From assembly GCA_019245415.1 (NCBI GenBank), contig JAFARO010000010.1, forward strand, positions 1-64,000: 64,000 bases of DNA, given 5' to 3'. Below are positions 27,343 to 35,442 of this stretch, one piece after another; position 1 is the first letter of the stretch, and each line of letters begins with the position of its first letter. The DNA comes from Alphaproteobacteria bacterium. Its GTDB lineage: Bacteria; Pseudomonadota; Alphaproteobacteria; Micropepsales; Micropepsaceae. A program made the position numbers and the translations under genes. The notes under the pieces were generated by a model that made no database searches, had not been told where the DNA came from, and was given only the letters and a program-made list of their open reading frames with translations.

Positions 27343-27941
27343 AATCCCCGCCGCGCCTTGAAGGCGGCGCTGAGCGTGCCTTCGTCGAGATAGTCGAGCT
27401 CGCCGCCGACGGGGACGCCATGGGCGAGCCGCGTCACCTTCACACCGCAGGATGCCAGCGCATCCATCAGGTAATGCGCGGTGGTCTGGCCTTCGACGGT
27501 GGCATTGACCGCGAGCACGACCTCGTCGACGCCCTGGCGGACGCGGCTGAGCAGCGAGGCGACATTGAGCCGCTCGGGCGTGATGCCGTCCAGCGCGCTG
27601 AGCGCGCCGCCGAGCACGTGATAGCGGCCGCGGAAGACGCCGGCGCGCTCCAGCGCCCAGAGGTCGGCGACGTCCTCGACGACGCAGAGCAGGCGCGGAT
27701 CGCGGCTCTCGTCGCGGCACAGGGCGCAGGGGCTGGTGCTGTCGAGATTGCCGCAGATCTCGCAGAGCTTGATGCTGGCCGCCGCCTCGCGCATCGCGGC
27801 GCCCAACGGCTCGAGCAGCGCTTCGCGCTTCTTGAGCAGCGCCAGCGCCGCGCGACGCGCCGAGCGCGGCCCGAGCCCCGGCAGACGGGCCAGGAGCTGG
27901 ATGAGGCGTTCGATTTCGGGGCCTGCGGTATGCGTCGCCAT
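27339..27941 (-). CDS. recR: Recombination protein RecR
   Basis: 200 aa. Works with RecO and RecF to load RecA at gaps. N-terminal helix-hairpin-helix [19 protein letters not shown], a zinc finger of four cysteines (CEICGNLD and CALC), a Toprim domain with [12 protein letters not shown], and the conserved [18 protein letters not shown] 27941 is used rather than a GTG at 27950. It is separated from dnaX by 3 kb and inverted, unlike the usual dnaX-recR order. Confidence 0.95.
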   Translation of the reverse strand: MATHTAGPEIERLIQLLARLPGLGPRSARRAALALLKKREALLEPLGAAMREAAASIKLCEICGNLDSTSPCALCRDESRDPRLLCVVEDVADLWALERAGVFRGRYHVLGGALSALDGITPERLNVASLLSRVRQGVDEVVLAVNATVEGQTTAHYLMDALASCGVKVTRLAHGVPVGGELDYLDEGTLSAAFKARRGF

Positions 27942-28005
27942 GTCATCCACGATCTAGCAGCAAGGCGGTATCCTGCGCCACGGAATTTGCGCCAAAGGCG
28001 ATGAG

Positions 28006-28704
28006 ATGAGACGTCTGTCGGTGCCGCAGCCCATCGCCACCATCGGCGATTTCGAAGGCGCGGCGGAGAAGCGCGTGCTGGCCGAGCTGGGCCCCGGGAC
28101 CTTGCTGATGGCGGGCGACAATCCGGCGCTGCCGCAAATGCCGGCGCGGCCGAGGCTGCTCGACTTTTACCGCCTGCGCTTCAGCAACGCCGCGCGCAGC
28201 CACCTGCTGCAGAGCGCGATGCTGGCGCGCAAGGCGGGGCATGGCGAGAAGATCGTGCTGGCCTGCCTGCTGCACGACATCGCCATGGGCGCCTTGATGC
28301 GCACCGATCACGGCTATTGGGGCGCGCAGCTGATCGCGCCTTATGTCGACGAGGAAGTCGCCTGGGCGGTCCGCCATCACCAGGCGCTGCGCTTCTTTCC
28401 CGATCCGGCCGTGGGCTACGAATATCCGCAAGCCTATCTGCGCTTCTGGGGGCCGGATTACGAGGTTCCCGGCTATCTCAAACGCGACTTCGAGGCGGCG
28501 CGCGAACATCGCTGGTACATGAGCGCGCGCACGATCACGCTCTACGATCTCTATGCCTTCGAGGACAATGTGAACATCGATCCCGGTGAATTCGAAGATC
28601 TGATCGGCCGCCACTTCAAGCAGCCGGAGGAAGGTTTGGGCTTCGACAACTCACCCACCGCGCATATGTGGCGCACGATGATCTGGCCGGACAATTTTTT
28701 GTAA
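28006..28704 (+). CDS. HD-domain protein
   Basis: 232 aa. The metal-binding HD doublet is in ACLLHDIAMG, preceded by a conserved His in SHLLQSAML and followed by VRHHQALRFFP, so a metal-dependent phosphohydrolase fold is likely. The C-terminal part (YLKRDFEAAREHRWYM, DLYAFEDN) is typical of an uncharacterised proteobacterial group. Substrate unknown. Start ATG 28006, divergent from recR. Confidence 0.78.
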   Translation: MRRLSVPQPIATIGDFEGAAEKRVLAELGPGTLLMAGDNPALPQMPARPRLLDFYRLRFSNAARSHLLQSAMLARKAGHGEKIVLACLLHDIAMGALMRTDHGYWGAQLIAPYVDEEVAWAVRHHQALRFFPDPAVGYEYPQAYLRFWGPDYEVPGYLKRDFEAAREHRWYMSARTITLYDLYAFEDNVNIDPGEFEDLIGRHFKQPEEGLGFDNSPTAHMWRTMIWPDNFL

Positions 28705-28726
28705 GGCGCGCTGCTCCCTATGCACA

Positions 28727-28859
28727 AGTGTCATTCCCGGCTGAGCGTTGCGGCAGCAACGCGAGGGTAAGGGAATTCATTTTCAGACCAGCGCGGCTGT
28801 GAACGTGGATTCCCTTCCCCTCGCTCCGCCTTCGGCTCCGCTCGGCCGGGAATGACACT
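28727..28859. repeat. Intergenic palindromic repeat between HD protein and nudC
   Basis: Terminal inverted repeats of 15 bp are exact: AGTGTCATTCCCGGC (28727-28741) and GCCGGGAATGACACT (28845-28859). Inside, AAGGGAAT pairs with ATTCCCTT and GCGAGGG with CCCTCGC. Same type as the TGTCATTCCCGG elements common in alphaproteobacterial genomes; no coding content. Confidence 0.7.
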
Positions 28860-28866
28860 AAGGGAC

Positions 28867-29784
28867 CTACCCCGTCGCCCATGACTTGATCAGGTGATGG
28901 GCGATGGCGACGGGCGGGGGCAGCCAGAGGCCCTCGACGCGCTCCCCCGAGATGATCGCGCGCGCGGTGGCACGGTCGAGCCAGCGGGCTTCGGCGAGTT
29001 CGCTTTCGTCGACCTGCAGCTCTTTGGTCAGCGCCTGCGCGAAGCAGCCGATCATCAGCGAGGAGGGAAACGGCCAGGGCTGGGTGGTGTAGTAGGTGAC
29101 GGCGCCGGTCTCGATGCCGGCCTCCTCTTTCAGTTCGCGGCGAACGGCCTCTTCGATCGTTTCGCTGGGTTCGACAAAGCCGGCCAGCGCCGAATACATG
29201 CCGCGCGGGAACTGCCGTCCGCGGCCGACCAGGCACTCCTCGCCCAGCGTCGCGAGCATGATCACCACGGGATCGGTGCGCGGGAAATGTTCGGCCTTGC
29301 ACGAGGGACAGAGGCGCCGATAGCCCGCGTCCATGGATTGCGTGGCGTGGCCACAGCGCGCGCAGAAACCGTGTCGCTGGTGCCAGTCGATCATCGCCTT
29401 GGCTTGGCCCATGATCGCCGCGTCGCCGAGAGGGAGCATCTGTGCCGCCGCGCGCGCATCGCGGAAATGCCCGAGCCCCGCGAGCGGTCCCTTTTCCGCC
29501 GGCGCTTCCGCGGCGGAGATGTCGAGCGCGAAATACGCGCGGCCGCTTTCCAAGCCCAGAAAGATGCACGGCGCGTCTTCCGCCGCCATGCTTTCGCAAA
29601 GGCCCGGGCGCAAGAGGCCGAGTTCCGCCGGCGGCGCGCTCGTCTCCGCGCCGAGCAGGAAAGGCTCGAGCCGCCACAGAGGCAGAATCAAGGACTGCGG
29701 ATCGCGTCTGCGCGCTTCGATCCATGCGGCATCGGCGCGCTTCTCGCTGGCGCGGTCGAGCGGATTTGCGGTGAAGGGGATCAT
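28867..29784 (-). CDS. nudC: NAD(+) diphosphatase NudC (RNA deNADding Nudix enzyme)
   Basis: 305 aa. Zinc ribbon with CARCG and CPSC (about 142-162), Nudix box GFVEPSETIEEAVRRELKEEAG in two parts (GFVEPSE and REL-x-EEAG), and the NudC-specific TTQPWPFPSSLM, matching SQPWPFPxS. Hydrolyses NADH to NMNH and AMP and can remove NAD caps from RNA. Start ATG 29784, SD GGAAAGG. Confidence 0.94.
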   Translation of the reverse strand: MIPFTANPLDRASEKRADAAWIEARRRDPQSLILPLWRLEPFLLGAETSAPPAELGLLRPGLCESMAAEDAPCIFLGLESGRAYFALDISAAEAPAEKGPLAGLGHFRDARAAAQMLPLGDAAIMGQAKAMIDWHQRHGFCARCGHATQSMDAGYRRLCPSCKAEHFPRTDPVVIMLATLGEECLVGRGRQFPRGMYSALAGFVEPSETIEEAVRRELKEEAGIETGAVTYYTTQPWPFPSSLMIGCFAQALTKELQVDESELAEARWLDRATARAIISGERVEGLWLPPPVAIAHHLIKSWATG

Positions 29785-29864
29785 GCGAAAGCCTTTCCGG
29801 CCTAGCGTTAAACCGTTGGCGGCATATTAACCAGGCGGTTTCGGGTCGATTTTACCTTCGAAAC

Positions 29865-30344
29865 CTAGCGGGCCTCGACTAGGCACGCGGCCCTTTGGCG
29901 CGCAAGTGTCCTCGAATGCACGCGCAATAATGCGCGCCGTGTTCGTGCAACAACGGCCTGTCGTCGTGCTGGCGAATCCTCGTCCGAGATGAAGGGCAAA
30001 CAGATGCGAGCCGCCTGCAGCCGCTCGTTCGTGTTCACATAGGGCAACACAACAGCGGGTCGGCGTGCCATCGCCGTTCCCAAAGCAGTTTGCAGGCTTT
30101 CGGTGACGCACGCATCCGCATGCGCGAGCAATGTTGCTGCGAGTTTCACGCTGGACGGATCGCCGGAGTCCACCAGGCGGTAGCCGCTTCCGTGTTGACA
30201 ATCGAAGTAGCGTTCGATGACAAATTGCGCGCGCCGTGCGGCAAAGTCTTTCTCCATTTGGGCCGCCGTCACCGTGTTTTCCATCGCAATTGCGGCAAAC
30301 GCAAAATCCACTGCAAGGAAGGTGGCCAACAAAAAAATGCCCAT
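29865..30344 (-). CDS. Hypothetical exported protein
   Basis: 159 aa; not recognised. A signal peptide is apparent at the N-terminus (MGIFLLATFLAVDFAFAAIA). The mature part is mixed alpha and has two pairs of Cys (YFDCQHG, HADACVTE, AARICLPF, RAACLVEAR). Base composition is less GC-rich than its neighbours. The start at 30344 is 15 bases from the -35 box of the divergent SRP RNA gene. Confidence 0.55.
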   Translation of the reverse strand: MGIFLLATFLAVDFAFAAIAMENTVTAAQMEKDFAARRAQFVIERYFDCQHGSGYRLVDSGDPSSVKLAATLLAHADACVTESLQTALGTAMARRPAVVLPYVNTNERLQAARICLPFISDEDSPARRQAVVARTRRALLRVHSRTLARQRAACLVEAR

Positions 30345-30358
30345 CGTTCCGCCCTGTG

Positions 30359-30387
30359 TTGAACATGGCCGTCCTGGCCCTTATACT
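30359..30387 (+). promoter_or_regulatory. Sigma70-type promoter of the SRP RNA gene
   Basis: TTGAAC (30359-30364), 17-base spacer, TATACT (30382-30387). It places the start of transcription near 30394, where the RNA stem begins. Confidence 0.7.
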
Positions 30388-30393
30388 TCCAAT

Positions 30394-30486
30394 TCCGGTC
30401 GCGGACGCTGCGCTCGCCAACCCGGTCAGGTCCGGAAGGAAGCAGCCGTAACGAATCCGCAGCGGGTCGCGGCCGGGCCTCTCCTG
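30394..30486 (+). ncRNA. ffs: 4.5S signal recognition particle RNA
   Basis: The Ffh-binding hairpin signature GGTCAGGTCCGGAAGGAAGC followed by AGCCGTAACG is at 30424-30453. The flanks form the long stem: CCGGTCGCGG and GCTGCG on the 5' side pair with CGCAGC and CGCGGCCGGG on the 3' side. Small bacterial SRP RNA, about 93 nt; the ends are estimates, the 5' one guided by the promoter. It guides inner membrane proteins to SecYEG with Ffh and FtsY. Its position upstream of dnaX is conserved in many bacteria. Confidence 0.92.
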
Positions 30487-30530
30487 GAAACTTGGCATCC
30501 TTCGTAAGGCCGCGCGCCATTCCCCAGCCG

Positions 30531-30580
30531 TGTAAAGTATCCTTGACATCGGTCAGGGCGTATGTAAAGGGAGCTTTACA
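30531..30580 (+). promoter_or_regulatory. Promoter with TGTAAAG operator repeats for the membrane protein/HTH unit
   Basis: TTGACA at 30543-30548 with a -10-like TAAAGG at 30565-30570. A perfect inverted repeat TGTAAAG-GGAG-CTTTACA (30563-30580) covers the -10 region, and a third TGTAAAG sits at 30531-30537, 32 bases or three helical turns upstream. A repressor bound here would block RNA polymerase; the HTH protein encoded in the unit is the obvious candidate (inference). Confidence 0.6.
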
Positions 30581-30595
30581 AGCGCGGAGGCCATC

Positions 30596-31003
30596 ATGTC
30601 CCCCTCTCTCACCGCCCCGGTCAAATACGCCGGCCGGGCCTATCTGGTCGAGATTTGCCTGACGATGGGGCTGTACGTTGGGGCGGTTGCCGCCCGGCCC
30701 TGGCTGATCGCTCACGCGGCGTCGCCTGGACTGGCGACGGGGGCCAGGGTGCTGCCGGCGCTGCCGATCTGGCTCACCTTCGCAGCCATCTGGCGCTATT
30801 ACCGGCGCATCGACGAGTTCGAGCGCCTGAAATTCCTGCTATCGATCGCGCTGGCTTTCGCCATCGGCTCCTGCGCCATCGTCACTTATGCCTTCCTGGA
30901 GGATGCGGGCCTGCCGCCGCTGGCGCTGACCTGGGCGTGGCCCACCCTGGCCGTGTCCTGGGCGCTGACCAGCGCGCTCCTGTCGCTCGACAAGCATCGA
31001 TGA
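30596..31003 (+). CDS. Small membrane protein, partner of the HTH regulator
   Basis: 135 aa, four predicted TM helices (about 15-36, 48-66, 78-100, 108-128) and a conserved-looking YYRRIDEFERLKFL loop, seen in small membrane proteins that neighbour XRE-type regulators. Function unknown. The stop overlaps the next start as ATGA, so the two are coupled. Confidence 0.75.
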   Translation: MSPSLTAPVKYAGRAYLVEICLTMGLYVGAVAARPWLIAHAASPGLATGARVLPALPIWLTFAAIWRYYRRIDEFERLKFLLSIALAFAIGSCAIVTYAFLEDAGLPPLALTWAWPTLAVSWALTSALLSLDKHR

Positions 31004-31194
31004 TGAACCGCCTTCCCGCCCTGCGCGGCGAACGGGGGCTGACCCAGGCCGATCTCGCCGACGCGCTCAACGTCTCGCGCCAGACGGTCAACGCCATCGA
31101 GACCGGCCGCTACGATCCGAGCCTGCCGCTGGCATTCGCCATCGCGCGTTTTTTCAACAGGACGATCGAGGAGATTTTTCAGGCGCAGGCGTGA
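31000..31194 (+). CDS. Small XRE-type HTH regulator
   Basis: 64 aa, essentially a single Cro/C1-type helix-turn-helix: LTQADLADALNVSRQTVNAI followed by ETGRYDPSLPLAFAIARFF and IEEIFQ, as in the YozG-like regulators. Starts MMNRLPALRGERG; ATG 31000 overlaps the membrane protein stop, and ATG 31003 is also possible. Likely autoregulates the unit through the TGTAAAG repeats. Confidence 0.85.
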   Translation: MMNRLPALRGERGLTQADLADALNVSRQTVNAIETGRYDPSLPLAFAIARFFNRTIEEIFQAQA

Positions 31195-31224
31195 AATGCC
31201 GCCCGCCTTGCTATAACCCAGGCC

Positions 31225-32979
31225 ATGGACCAGGACGAACCCGGCCTCTCGCTAGGCGCACCCGCCGACAAAGCCTATCGCGTGCTGGCGCGCAAATACC
31301 GCCCGGCAGACTTCACCGGCCTGATCGGGCAGGAAGCGCTGGTGCGTACGCTCTCCAACGCGTTCGCCACGGGGCGCATCGCGCATGCCTTCATGCTCAC
31401 CGGCGTGCGCGGCGTGGGCAAGACGACGACGGCGCGCATCATCGCGCGCGCGCTCAACTGCATCGGTCCCGACGGCAAGCGGACGGCGCCGACGATCCAT
31501 CCCTGCGGCATCTGCGAACCCTGCATCGCCATCGCCGAAAGCCGCCATGTCGATGTGCAGGAGATGGACGCGGCATCGCGCACCGGCATCGACGACGTGC
31601 GCGAGATCATCGAGGGCGTGCGCTATGCCCCGGCCAGCGCCCGGTACAAGGTCTACATCATCGACGAAGTGCACATGCTGTCGAAGCAGGCCTTCAACGG
31701 CCTGCTCAAGACGCTCGAGGAACCGCCGCCGCACGTGAAATTCGTCTTTGCCACCACCGAGATCCGCAAAGTCCCAGTGACGGTCCTGTCGCGCTGCCAG
31801 CGCTTCGATCTGCGCCGCATCGAGACTGCGGAGCTGAGCGCGCTGCTGAAGGAGGTGGCGGCGAAGGAGAACGTCGCCATCGAGGACGTGGCGCTTGCCC
31901 TGATCGCGCGTGCCGCAGAAGGCTCGGCGCGCGATGCGCTGTCGCTGCTCGACCAGGCGATGGCGCATGGCGAAGACGGCGTCATCGGCGCCGAAATGGT
32001 GCGCGCAATGTTGGGCCTTGCGGACCGTGGGCGGGTGCTCGACCTGTTCGAGAAGCTGATGGGCGGCGCCATCGAGGGGGCGCTCCTCGATCTGCGCGAA
32101 CTCTATGACCGCGGCGCCGATCCCTTGATGGTGATGCAGGATCTGCTGGAGACCGCGCATTTCCTCACCCGCGTCAAGGTGGCGCCGGCGGCGCAGGGGT
32201 TCTTCGATGGCGCGAGTTCGGAAGGCGCTCGTGCCGCGGCGCTGGCGGGCCGGCTTTCCGTCGCGGCGCTGACGCGGGCGTGGCAGATGCTGCTCAAGGG
32301 GCTGATCGAGGTGCGCGACGCCACGCGGCCGATTGCGGCCTGCGAGATGGCGCTGATCCGGCTCGCCTACGGCCTTGATCTTCCGCCTGTGGACAAATTG
32401 GTGAGGGATGTGCTGGACGGGAAAGGCCCAGCAGTCGCGGAAGGCTCCAGTCCGGCAAAACCCGGGAGCGGATCGCAGCCGCGCGCGGCCGTCAAAGTGC
32501 CGTCCAACGTGCCGGCGCACGGGCAGAGCGGCCGGCCGATGATGACGGCGGCGGCGCTGGCGACCGCGCCAGCGACCCAATTTCGCTCGCTGGAAGATCT
32601 CGCCGCTCTCGCCGGGGAAAAGGGCGCCTCCATCTTGAAAGTGCATCTCGAGAACGACGTTCATCTGGTGCGGTTGGAGCCGGGGCTGATCGAGTTCCGG
32701 CCGTCTGCGCGCGCGCCCAACACCTTGGCCGGCGATCTGAAACAGAAACTCAAGGACTGGACCGGTGTTGCCTGGCAGGTCAGCGTCGCCCGCGAAGGCG
32801 GCGCCTCGACCATCGCCGACCGACGCAAGCAGGTAAAGGCGGCACGCCTGGAGAGCGTGGCGCAGCAGCCGCTGGTGCGCGCGGTGCTCGACCGCTTTCC
32901 GGGTGCCGAGATCGTCGCGGTGCGCGATGCGGCGGCGGATGAGATGACGGCCGAACCGGTGCCGGAACGCGAGGAATAA
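31225..32979 (+). CDS. dnaX: DNA polymerase III subunit gamma/tau
   Basis: 584 aa clamp-loader ATPase. LARKYRPADFTGLIGQEALV at the N-terminus, Walker A GVRGVGKTT (60-68), a zinc module of four Cys (CIGPDG and CGICEPC), Walker B IIDEVHML, sensor FATTE and the SRC motif with Arg finger LSRCQR. The region beyond residue 370 is tau-like and contains Pro/Ala-rich linkers. I see no A-rich slippery site, so the gamma form by frameshift is not supported here. Confidence 0.95.
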   Translation: MDQDEPGLSLGAPADKAYRVLARKYRPADFTGLIGQEALVRTLSNAFATGRIAHAFMLTGVRGVGKTTTARIIARALNCIGPDGKRTAPTIHPCGICEPCIAIAESRHVDVQEMDAASRTGIDDVREIIEGVRYAPASARYKVYIIDEVHMLSKQAFNGLLKTLEEPPPHVKFVFATTEIRKVPVTVLSRCQRFDLRRIETAELSALLKEVAAKENVAIEDVALALIARAAEGSARDALSLLDQAMAHGEDGVIGAEMVRAMLGLADRGRVLDLFEKLMGGAIEGALLDLRELYDRGADPLMVMQDLLETAHFLTRVKVAPAAQGFFDGASSEGARAAALAGRLSVAALTRAWQMLLKGLIEVRDATRPIAACEMALIRLAYGLDLPPVDKLVRDVLDGKGPAVAEGSSPAKPGSGSQPRAAVKVPSNVPAHGQSGRPMMTAAALATAPATQFRSLEDLAALAGEKGASILKVHLENDVHLVRLEPGLIEFRPSARAPNTLAGDLKQKLKDWTGVAWQVSVAREGGASTIADRRKQVKAARLESVAQQPLVRAVLDRFPGAEIVAVRDAAADEMTAEPVPEREE

Positions 32980-32987
32980 GCTCGCTT

Positions 32988-33887
32988 CTACGGCATCTCG
33001 GCGCGGAAGGGGTGCGCGGGATAGACGCCGAGAACCGTCAGCCGCGAGGAGAAGTATTGCAGCTCCTCGAGGGCGCGGCGGACGGCGGGCTGGTCGGGGT
33101 GACCCTCGATGTCGGCATAGAACTCGGTGGCGTTGAACGAGCCGCCCAGTTGGTAGCTTTCGAGCTTGGTCATGTTGATGGCGTTGGTGGCGAAGCCGCC
33201 CAGCGCCTTGTAGAGCGCCGCGGGGATATTCCGTACACGGAATAACAACGTGGTGATGACGGCGCCACCGTCATTGGGCGCATCCTCGGCCTCGCCGCCG
33301 ACGATGAGGAAGCGCGTCATGTTGTGCGTCTCGTCCTCGACATCGGCCTTGAGGACGTCGAGGCCGTAGAGCTCGCCGGCCAGAGCCGACGCGATCGCGG
33401 CAGCCGCGGGATCGTTCATCTCGGCCACGTGACGTGCCGCGCCGGCGGTGTCGGACCATTCGCGCTCGATCAAACCCAATGCCTTGATCGCCTTCATGCA
33501 CTGACCGAGCGCCGGACGCTGGCTGAACACCTCTTTGACGGCGGAGAGCGCCGCGCCCTTCACGCCCAGAAGCTGGTGACGGACGCGATGGAAATGCTCG
33601 CCCAGGATGAAGAGGTCGTTGTGGCCCTGCGATTCCTGGCCCTTCACCGCGCGGCCGAAATGGCGCACCAGAAGATGGGTGTCGGCGATCCGTCCGTAGA
33701 CGGAATTCTCTACCGGCACGATGGCGAGCTCGGTCTCGCCGCGCTTCACCGCATCGAGCGCTTCGCCGAAGGTGGGCTTGGGGATCGCCGCCGCGCCGGG
33801 CAGCGCGTCGCGCGCCGCGAGATTGGCGTAGGCCCCGGGCTCGCCCTGGAAGGCGACCGTCTTGGCACGCGCGATCAATGGCAGCAT
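32988..33887 (-). CDS. pheA: Prephenate dehydratase
   Basis: 299 aa monofunctional enzyme for phenylalanine synthesis, no chorismate mutase domain. PDT domain: FQGEPGAYANLAA, VPVENSVYGRI, HNMTRFLIVGG with the catalytic Thr of TRF. ACT domain from about 205 (LLFRVRNIPAALYKALGGFA) with NMTKLESYQLGGSFNATEFY in place of the ESRP motif, a form common in alphaproteobacteria. Overlaps the end of kdsB by 13 bases. Confidence 0.93.
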   Translation of the reverse strand: MLPLIARAKTVAFQGEPGAYANLAARDALPGAAAIPKPTFGEALDAVKRGETELAIVPVENSVYGRIADTHLLVRHFGRAVKGQESQGHNDLFILGEHFHRVRHQLLGVKGAALSAVKEVFSQRPALGQCMKAIKALGLIEREWSDTAGAARHVAEMNDPAAAAIASALAGELYGLDVLKADVEDETHNMTRFLIVGGEAEDAPNDGGAVITTLLFRVRNIPAALYKALGGFATNAINMTKLESYQLGGSFNATEFYADIEGHPDQPAVRRALEELQYFSSRLTVLGVYPAHPFRAEMP

Positions 33888-34603
33888 GCGCGCGCCCTTT
33901 CCAGATCCTCCGGCGTATCGACGCTTAGCGGAACCTCGGCGATGCGCGCCACGGAGACACTCATGCCGGCTTCGAGCGCACGCAGCTGTTCCAGCCTCTC
34001 GCGCTTCTCCAGCGGCGACGGCGGCAGCGCGACGAATCTTTCGAGCGCGGCACGGCGAAAAGCGTAGATACCGATGTGATGGAACATAGCGCCCTCGCCG
34101 GCCGGCGCAGAGGCGCGGGTGAAGTAGAGTGCGCGGCCGCGCCGCTCGGTCTGGTCCCAGGCGACGATGGCCTTGACGACGTTCGGGTTGTCGCGGTCGG
34201 CATCGTTGTCGATCTCTGCCGCCAAGGTGGCGATGTCGGCGCCGCTGGCTTTCAGTGTACCTGCCGCTTCGCGGATCGCTCCCGGATCGATCGCCGGCAG
34301 GTCGCCTTGCAGGTTCACTACTACGTCGTGGGTGCCTCCTGGATCGAGCGCCTGCAGCGCGGCGAAGACGCGGTCGGAGCCGGATGGCAGCGCCGGGTCG
34401 GTCAGCACCGCGATGCCGCCTTCCTTCTCGATTGCCTGGGCGATCTCGGCATCGGCGCAGGCCACCGCCACCGGACCGACGCCCGCTTCCAGGGCCCGGC
34501 GCCAGACGCGCACGATCATCCCCATGCCGTTGATGTCGGCCAAGGGCTTGCCGGGCAGCCGGGTCGAAGCCATGCGGGCGGGGATCAGGACGATCGGGCT
34601 CAT
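33875..34603 (-). CDS. kdsB: 3-deoxy-manno-octulosonate cytidylyltransferase
   Basis: Activates Kdo with CTP for lipopolysaccharide core synthesis. 242 aa nucleotidyltransferase. IPARMASTRLPGKPLADING at the N-terminus, SGSDRVFAAL, VVNLQGDLPAIDP, and HHIGIYAFRR with the LEQLRALE motif at the end. Start ATG 34603. Indicates a Gram-negative outer membrane with Kdo. Confidence 0.95.
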   Translation of the reverse strand: MSPIVLIPARMASTRLPGKPLADINGMGMIVRVWRRALEAGVGPVAVACADAEIAQAIEKEGGIAVLTDPALPSGSDRVFAALQALDPGGTHDVVVNLQGDLPAIDPGAIREAAGTLKASGADIATLAAEIDNDADRDNPNVVKAIVAWDQTERRGRALYFTRASAPAGEGAMFHHIGIYAFRRAALERFVALPPSPLEKRERLEQLRALEAGMSVSVARIAEVPLSVDTPEDLERARACCH

Positions 34604-34735
34604 GGAAATTCCGGGATTCCCGCGGATTTATGCGACGCTTCGCCGCAATGACGCAATCCGGCGGGCTTGTAATGTCCGCCGCGGCCGGCGCGGACCATCG
34701 ATCCTTTCTCGCGCATGCACGGCGGAGCTGAGCTT

Positions 34736-35434
34736 ATGGATTCCTTCGAGTGGAACAAGATCGCCGGCGCCGTGCTCGGCACCTTGATGTTTGTGCTGGT
34801 GGTGAGTTTCGTGGGCGAAGCCGTCTTCGAGCCCGCCGTGCCTGCAAAGCCCGGCTATGTGGTGGAAGGCGTGGTCGAACAGACGCCAACCGATCAGACC
34901 TCGCAGGCCCCGGCCGAGGAAGCTCTGCCCGATTGGGGCACCGTGCTGCCGGCGGCGGACGCCGCCGCGGGCCAGAAGATCTCGGCGCGCTGCGAGCAGT
35001 GCCACGATCTTTCCAAGGGCGGACCGGACAAGATCGGCCCCAATCTCTGGGGTGTGCTTGGCCGGCCGCGGGCTTCGCGGGCAAGCTTCTCTTATTCGAG
35101 CGCCATGGCGGCGAGCCATGACCCCTGGAATTTCGACCACTTCTTCCGCTTCATCAAATCGCCGCAGGCCGTGGTGCCGGGCACCAAGATGAGCTTCGCA
35201 GGCATTCCCAACGCCAAAGACCGCATCAGCCTGATCGCCTGGCTGCGCACGCAGAGCGACAGCCCGTTGCCGGTTCCGCCGCCGCAGCCGGCCAAGGCGG
35301 CTTCCGACACCCACACGCCGACCGCGCCGCAGACCCCCGGTTCGACGCCGGCCGACAACGGCAAGGCTCCAGCCGCGCAAGGGACAAAGCCCGCAACGCA
35401 GACACCGGCGGCCGCGCCGAAAAAGCCAGGCTGA
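34736..35434 (+). CDS. Membrane-anchored class I cytochrome c (CycM-like)
   Basis: 232 aa. An uncleaved N-terminal TM anchor (about 10-28) is followed by a linker and a c-type domain: haem-binding CEQCH (about 84-88) and the Met ligand in GTKMSFAG. LWGVLGRPRASRASFSYSSAM is typical of CycM/cytochrome c552 that carry electrons to the aa3 oxidase. A Pro/Ala-rich tail of about 60 residues extends past the domain, longer than usual. ATG 34736 chosen with GGAG upstream. Confidence 0.9.
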   Translation: MDSFEWNKIAGAVLGTLMFVLVVSFVGEAVFEPAVPAKPGYVVEGVVEQTPTDQTSQAPAEEALPDWGTVLPAADAAAGQKISARCEQCHDLSKGGPDKIGPNLWGVLGRPRASRASFSYSSAMAASHDPWNFDHFFRFIKSPQAVVPGTKMSFAGIPNAKDRISLIAWLRTQSDSPLPVPPPQPAKAASDTHTPTAPQTPGSTPADNGKAPAAQGTKPATQTPAAAPKKPG

Positions 35435-35442
35435 GCTTGCCC

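Noticed and set aside
31225-32979. Programmed frameshift in dnaX
   Set aside because: No A-rich slippery heptamer with a following hairpin was seen in the expected region.
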